A stretch of DNA of 64,000 nt, taken from NCBI RefSeq assembly GCF_000732725.1, contig NZ_JPNB01000001.1, positions 62,001 through 126,000 on the forward strand, read 5' to 3'. The number at the start of each line of letters is the position of its first letter. Position 1 is the stretch's first letter. Below, piece by piece: positions 59,097-64,000 of this stretch. The stretch is from Kineothrix alysoides (GTDB lineage: Bacteria; Bacillota; Clostridia; Lachnospirales; Lachnospiraceae). Under the pieces are notes generated by a model. The model saw only the letters and a program-made list of their open reading frames with translations, had not been told where the DNA came from and made no database searches. Both the position numbers and the translations under genes were made by a program.

Positions 59097-59594
59097 ATGA
59101 TAAGTGATACATACGTAGAATGTCTCGTTAAGAAAAAAACAAATACGCTGTTTCTGCTGCTTCGGATTCTTTCCGTTATGCTTACCGTCGTTTTCATACT
59201 GCTTGGACTGATTCTCTGGCCGGCGCTGATTGTTGGAGCATTAACCGGAGTTGCCGCGTATTTTATTTATCTTAATTCCGATTTGGAATATGAATACCTT
59301 TATCTGGATAAAGAAATTACCATAGATAAGGTAATGGCTAAGACAAAAAGGAAAAGAGTGGCGAAGTACGATGTGCAGCGCATGGAGATTCTTGCTCCCA
59401 TGAACTCTTATCATTTGGGTGATTATAAGAACAGGACTGTGAAGACCTATGATTATAGCTCCGGTGAAGCAAAACAGCCGGAGGCAAGATATGTAATGTA
59501 TTATGAAGGCGGACAAAAGGTTATTCTGGAGCCCGGCGCCGAGTTGGTGAAAGCGATTAAAAATGTGTCGCCCAGAAAAGTATTTACTGATTGA
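59097..59594 (+). CDS. Small membrane protein, DUF6106-like
   Basis: 165 residues. Two membrane segments (about 20-55, LRILSVMLTVVFILLGLILWPALIVGALTGVAAYFI) and a cytoplasmic-type C-terminal domain with SDLEYEYLYLDKEITIDKVM, RKRVAKYDVQRMEILAPMNSY and YVMYYEGGQKVILEPG. This matches my recollection of a Lachnospiraceae family (DUF6106) with no known function; the C-terminal domain resembles a PH-like fold. It is monocistronic. Confidence 0.7.
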   Translation: MISDTYVECLVKKKTNTLFLLLRILSVMLTVVFILLGLILWPALIVGALTGVAAYFIYLNSDLEYEYLYLDKEITIDKVMAKTKRKRVAKYDVQRMEILAPMNSYHLGDYKNRTVKTYDYSSGEAKQPEARYVMYYEGGQKVILEPGAELVKAIKNVSPRKVFTD

Positions 59595-59670
59595 CATAAT
59601 GGTGTAAGTTTGGTAAACTTTTTCAAACTTACATCATTTATTATGATTATTTTTAATCATTATGAATGCT

Positions 59671-59793
59671 TTTTATGTAATAGGAAAGTGCTCCTATTAC
59701 ATAAAAAAATGGATGCGCAGCTATGCGCGCGGAACAAAAGCTGCGTTGCCAAAGTATTTGGTCGCGAGAGTGTGCGAAGTACACTTTTGTTCC
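59671..59793 (+). repeat. Intergenic hairpin repeat, copy 7 (full reference copy)
   Basis: TTTTATGTAATAGG (59671-59684) and CCTATTACATAAAA (59693-59706) form a 14-bp stem around AAAGTGCT. The core GGATGCGCAGCTATGCGCGC follows, then GGAACAAAAG (59731-59740) paired with CTTTTGTTCC (59784-59793) as the second, larger hairpin, which holds GTGTGC-GAAGTACAC. It lies between the DUF6106-like gene and guaB. Confidence 0.75.
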
Positions 59794-59796
59794 TTT

Positions 59797-61306
<1,510 letters not shown>

Positions 61307-61343
61307 AGGCGAGCAAAATGTATTGAGGCTTGGGAGGTAACAT

Positions 61344-63995
61344 GTGCAGAACTTAATCGATGAGAAGACACTAAAGAGATGGCAGGATAAGTTTTGTAGT
61401 GCAACGAATGTATACGCGTATTGCATTGATTCGGACGGACAGCCAATTACCGAAATATCGGGAAGAGATACGGATATTGAGCAGATAAAGCGGGCGGTTT
61501 CAGAGGAAGCGCTTCGCAGCATTTTTAAAAGAGTAACGGAAGGCGGCTTGGAGGAGCAGGCGGTGGAAAACACCTCCGCCGCGAATCTGCGCCTTGCAGC
61601 AGCTTCTATTATGTTGGAGGGAAAGGTCGTAGCGGTCTGGATCGTCTTCGGGATTATTACAGACGAGGAAGAAAGCGGCGGTGGGGATGAACTCTTTCAT
61701 GACTTCGAATATGAAGTGACGGAACGAGAGTTTTATTATGCGTTAGATTTGCTGAGAGATACCACATACTCTCTGCTGAAGATCAGATTTTCCATGCTGG
61801 ATGCGGAAGCGGAGACGAGAAGAAGCCGCTACTCAGAGCATGAGATGAGCGCTTCCTTAAAAAGAGGTGAAGCGATAGCCGATGTGGTACAGCTTCTCGA
61901 AAGCGATGACACGATCGAGGCGATTATGACAGACGTACTTAGAATATTGGGAACCTATCTCGATATCAGTACGGCTGTTCTTTGTCGTGTTCATAAGGGC
62001 GGAGAGCTGATGGATATTGCCGCGGAATGGTGCAACAAGGGAGTCGTGTCCAATTTCGACAAGACGAAGGATTTGCCTTGCGGAGGGGTGCTGAAGACGG
62101 ATAAGGTGCTGGTGATTTCCTCAGGCAGCGTATGGGATGCAGGAGAACAGGATAAAATGACGTTCTTCCGTGTAAAGGCGCTGATCGTCATTCCCATTGT
62201 TATAGGCGGAGTGATAAGCCTCTATGCCTGTTTCGGAGAACATGCAAAGGAAAGGCAATGGCGGGTGGAGGATGTTAAGTTCTTAAACGACGCCGTTAAA
62301 ATATTACAGGGTATCATTACGAAGAGAATCCAGAAGAATTCGCTCACAGGTTCCTATGCTTCGTTAGAGATGATTCTGGACAACGTAGGAAGCTCTATTT
62401 ATGTAAGGGATATGCAGACGGGCGAGGTATTATTCGCCAATAGAGGCTTGCGCAACAACTTTTCTAAGGAGATTAAAAATCAGACGCTCGACCTTCTTTT
62501 TGAAAAGGATTTGATCAAGGGTAACAGAAGGGGAAAGCAGGAGATTTACCAAGAGGAGAGGGAACGTTGGTATGACTTGTACTATACCCATATTACATGG
62601 GTGGACGGACGGCCTGTCACCCTTTTTGCCATCTATGATATTACGGAGAAAAAGGTATATCAGAAAAAAATTGAACAGCAGGCCTACACGGATTTCCTTA
62701 CCGGACTATACAACAGATTATGTTGTGAAAGAGATTTGGCACGTCACATCGATGAAGCGAGAAAAGACGGAAGTAAAGGAGCTTTGCTTTATTTGGATCT
62801 GGATGACTTCAAGCATATCAATGACGGCTTGGGCCATCAGTATGGGGATGTTTTGCTTAAGGCAATTTCTCATAGCTTACAGCGTGTGGAGGAAATCGAG
62901 AATTCCTGTTACCGCGTAGGCGGAGACGAATTCATCATTATCATTCCACCGAAAAGCCGGAGTAAATTCGATCAGATCATCTCAGATATCAAGCAGATTT
63001 TCGTTAAACCATGGTTTCTGAAGGATGCGGATTATTACTGCACCATGAGTATGGGAATCGTAGATTTCCCCGATGAAGGGGAGAGCGTCCATGAGCTCAT
63101 AAAAAAAGCCGATATCGCTATGTATGAGGCGAAGAAGCTGGGTAAGAACCGGGTGACCATGTATTCGGATAAGATAGATTCCAGCTCTAACAGACGTCTG
63201 GATATGGAAAAGAATATGAGAGATGCGGCGGTTTCAGGATATAAGGAATTCGAGGTTTATTTTCAGCCGATCATGGACATTCAATTGCCGGGAACGCCTT
63301 GTACGGGCGCGGAGGCACTCATCCGCTGGAACAGCGAGGAGCTGGGTTTCATTACGCCTGGTGAATTCATTCCTCTGGCGGAATACCTGGGTCTCATCAA
63401 TCCTATCGGAAACTATGTGCTGAGGCAGTCCTGCTTTTACTGTAAAAAGTGGAACGATAACGGGTTCCCCAACTACAAGGTAAATGTGAATTTATCGGTG
63501 GTGCAGCTATTGCAGACAGACATTGTGGAAATTGTCGCCCAGACATTGAAGGATACCGGAATTAATCCAAGGAATCTTACGCTGGAGGTAACAGAAAGTC
63601 TTGCGATCAATGATATGGAGCGTATGAAATCCATACTTGGCAAGATCAAGAAATTGGGGGTGCGCATTGCACTGGATGATTTCGGCACCGGCTATTCGTC
63701 TTTAAATCATATAAGGGAGATTCCCTTCGACGTAATAAAGGTAGACCAGAGCTTCGTGAAGGATTTGGCGGGGGATGCTTATTCCCAGTCGTTTATCCGT
63801 ATGGTGGCGGAGCTTGCCGATGCGATAGATGTGTCCATCTGCGTGGAAGGAATCGAGACCAAGGAGCAGTATAAGGTTTTGGAAGGCATGAAGGTACGTC
63901 TGGTACAGGGCTATTATTTCGATAAACCGTTGCCAAGGGTGGAATTCGAGAAAAAATATATGAATACTAACAAAAACGAGGAGGAGAAGAAATGA
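61344..63995 (+). CDS. PocR-like/GAF/PAS sensor GGDEF-EAL c-di-GMP protein
   Basis: 883 residues from GTG 61344 (GGGAGG before; an ATG two bases earlier is out of frame). In order: a PocR-like sensory region (about 1-115, LIDEKTLKRWQDKFCSATNV), a GAF domain (about 165-325), a PAS-like domain (about 335-440), GGDEF (about 445-610, active motif VGGDEF near residue 526, with LDDFKHINDGLGHQYGD) and EAL (about 630-875, GAEALIRW, LDDFGTGYSSL, KVDQSFV, QGYYFDKPL). Both catalytic motifs are intact, so it may both make and break c-di-GMP. The stop overlaps the start of the next gene by four bases. Confidence 0.93.
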   Translation: MQNLIDEKTLKRWQDKFCSATNVYAYCIDSDGQPITEISGRDTDIEQIKRAVSEEALRSIFKRVTEGGLEEQAVENTSAANLRLAAASIMLEGKVVAVWIVFGIITDEEESGGGDELFHDFEYEVTEREFYYALDLLRDTTYSLLKIRFSMLDAEAETRRSRYSEHEMSASLKRGEAIADVVQLLESDDTIEAIMTDVLRILGTYLDISTAVLCRVHKGGELMDIAAEWCNKGVVSNFDKTKDLPCGGVLKTDKVLVISSGSVWDAGEQDKMTFFRVKALIVIPIVIGGVISLYACFGEHAKERQWRVEDVKFLNDAVKILQGIITKRIQKNSLTGSYASLEMILDNVGSSIYVRDMQTGEVLFANRGLRNNFSKEIKNQTLDLLFEKDLIKGNRRGKQEIYQEERERWYDLYYTHITWVDGRPVTLFAIYDITEKKVYQKKIEQQAYTDFLTGLYNRLCCERDLARHIDEARKDGSKGALLYLDLDDFKHINDGLGHQYGDVLLKAISHSLQRVEEIENSCYRVGGDEFIIIIPPKSRSKFDQIISDIKQIFVKPWFLKDADYYCTMSMGIVDFPDEGESVHELIKKADIAMYEAKKLGKNRVTMYSDKIDSSSNRRLDMEKNMRDAAVSGYKEFEVYFQPIMDIQLPGTPCTGAEALIRWNSEELGFITPGEFIPLAEYLGLINPIGNYVLRQSCFYCKKWNDNGFPNYKVNVNLSVVQLLQTDIVEIVAQTLKDTGINPRNLTLEVTESLAINDMERMKSILGKIKKLGVRIALDDFGTGYSSLNHIREIPFDVIKVDQSFVKDLAGDAYSQSFIRMVAELADAIDVSICVEGIETKEQYKVLEGMKVRLVQGYYFDKPLPRVEFEKKYMNTNKNEEEKK

Positions 63996-64000
63996 GAGCA
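63992..64000 (+). CDS. Start of a further gene, cut by the window end
   Basis: An ATG at 63992 overlaps the previous stop as ATGA and is preceded by GAGGAGAAG. Only three codons are visible, so no product can be named. Confidence 0.5.

Overview
The window looks like a chromosome segment of a Gram-positive, low-to-mid GC Clostridia, most likely Lachnospiraceae. The reasons are: AGGAGG-type ribosome sites with ATG, GTG and TTG starts; a T-box aspS-gatCAB operon; dapF plus LL-DAP aminotransferase; a sufCBDSU operon with SufU; an FprA flavodiiron protein; a mannose-class PTS; and several small Lachnospiraceae-type hypothetical membrane proteins. No rRNA, tRNA, CRISPR array, phage or complete insertion sequence was seen. 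The species assignment is inference.

Layout. 1-4.6 kb: the 3' end of an EAL c-di-GMP phosphodiesterase gene, a membrane acyltransferase, a possible gene remnant, and a large secreted protein built of His/Cys repeats. 4.6-7.1 kb: polar amino-acid ABC importer. 7.3-13.0 kb: glycosyltransferase, hisC-like aminotransferase, methyltransferase, hslO, nadE. 13.2-15.1 kb: ECF sigma factor with a putative membrane anti-sigma factor, and a small FMN-binding-like membrane protein. 15.3-17.4 kb: glnA followed by an ANTAR-domain protein, with a candidate ANTAR-controlled attenuator in the glnA leader. 17.8-22.1 kb: dapF, dapL, a cyclase-family hydrolase, a DUF5684-like membrane protein, a GNAT acetyltransferase. 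22.2-27.8 kb: T-box leader and aspS-gatC-gatA-gatB, the transamidation route to Asn/Gln-tRNA. 27.9-32.6 kb: AraC regulator, DUF4867-like protein, fucose-isomerase-like protein, FGGY kinase (a sugar catabolic operon). 32.8-33.9 kb: aroC on the minus strand. 34.0-43.8 kb: PRD regulator and a self-contained mannose-class PTS operon carrying its own HPr and enzyme I, two alcohol dehydrogenases and a class II aldolase. 43.9-45.1 kb: a minus-strand lipoprotein-like or membrane-anchored protein. 45.3-53.3 kb: an iron/oxidative-stress block with a MarR-type regulator bearing a four-cysteine tail, sufCBDSU, fprA, sodA and a Dps-like ferritin. 53.4-58.0 kb: aspartate-family amino-acid genes (ACT regulator, hom, a phosphoglycerate-mutase-like protein that may be the homoserine kinase, aspartate kinase). 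58.1-64.0 kb: two small hypothetical membrane proteins, guaB, a PocR-GAF-PAS-GGDEF-EAL protein, and the first codons of a further gene.

The most distinctive features are not single genes. (1) A family of seven related intergenic hairpin repeats, most sitting directly behind the T-run of a terminator, in the same orientation as that terminator. (2) A 133-bp MITE-like element with perfect 12-bp ends and an 8-bp direct flanking repeat. (3) The ANTAR protein next to a glnA leader whose first hairpin has the A1/G4 hexaloop and is mutually exclusive with the terminator. (4) The Cys-tailed MarR protein translationally overlapping sufC. (5) The protein with 19-residue His/Cys and exact 14-residue Cys repeats.
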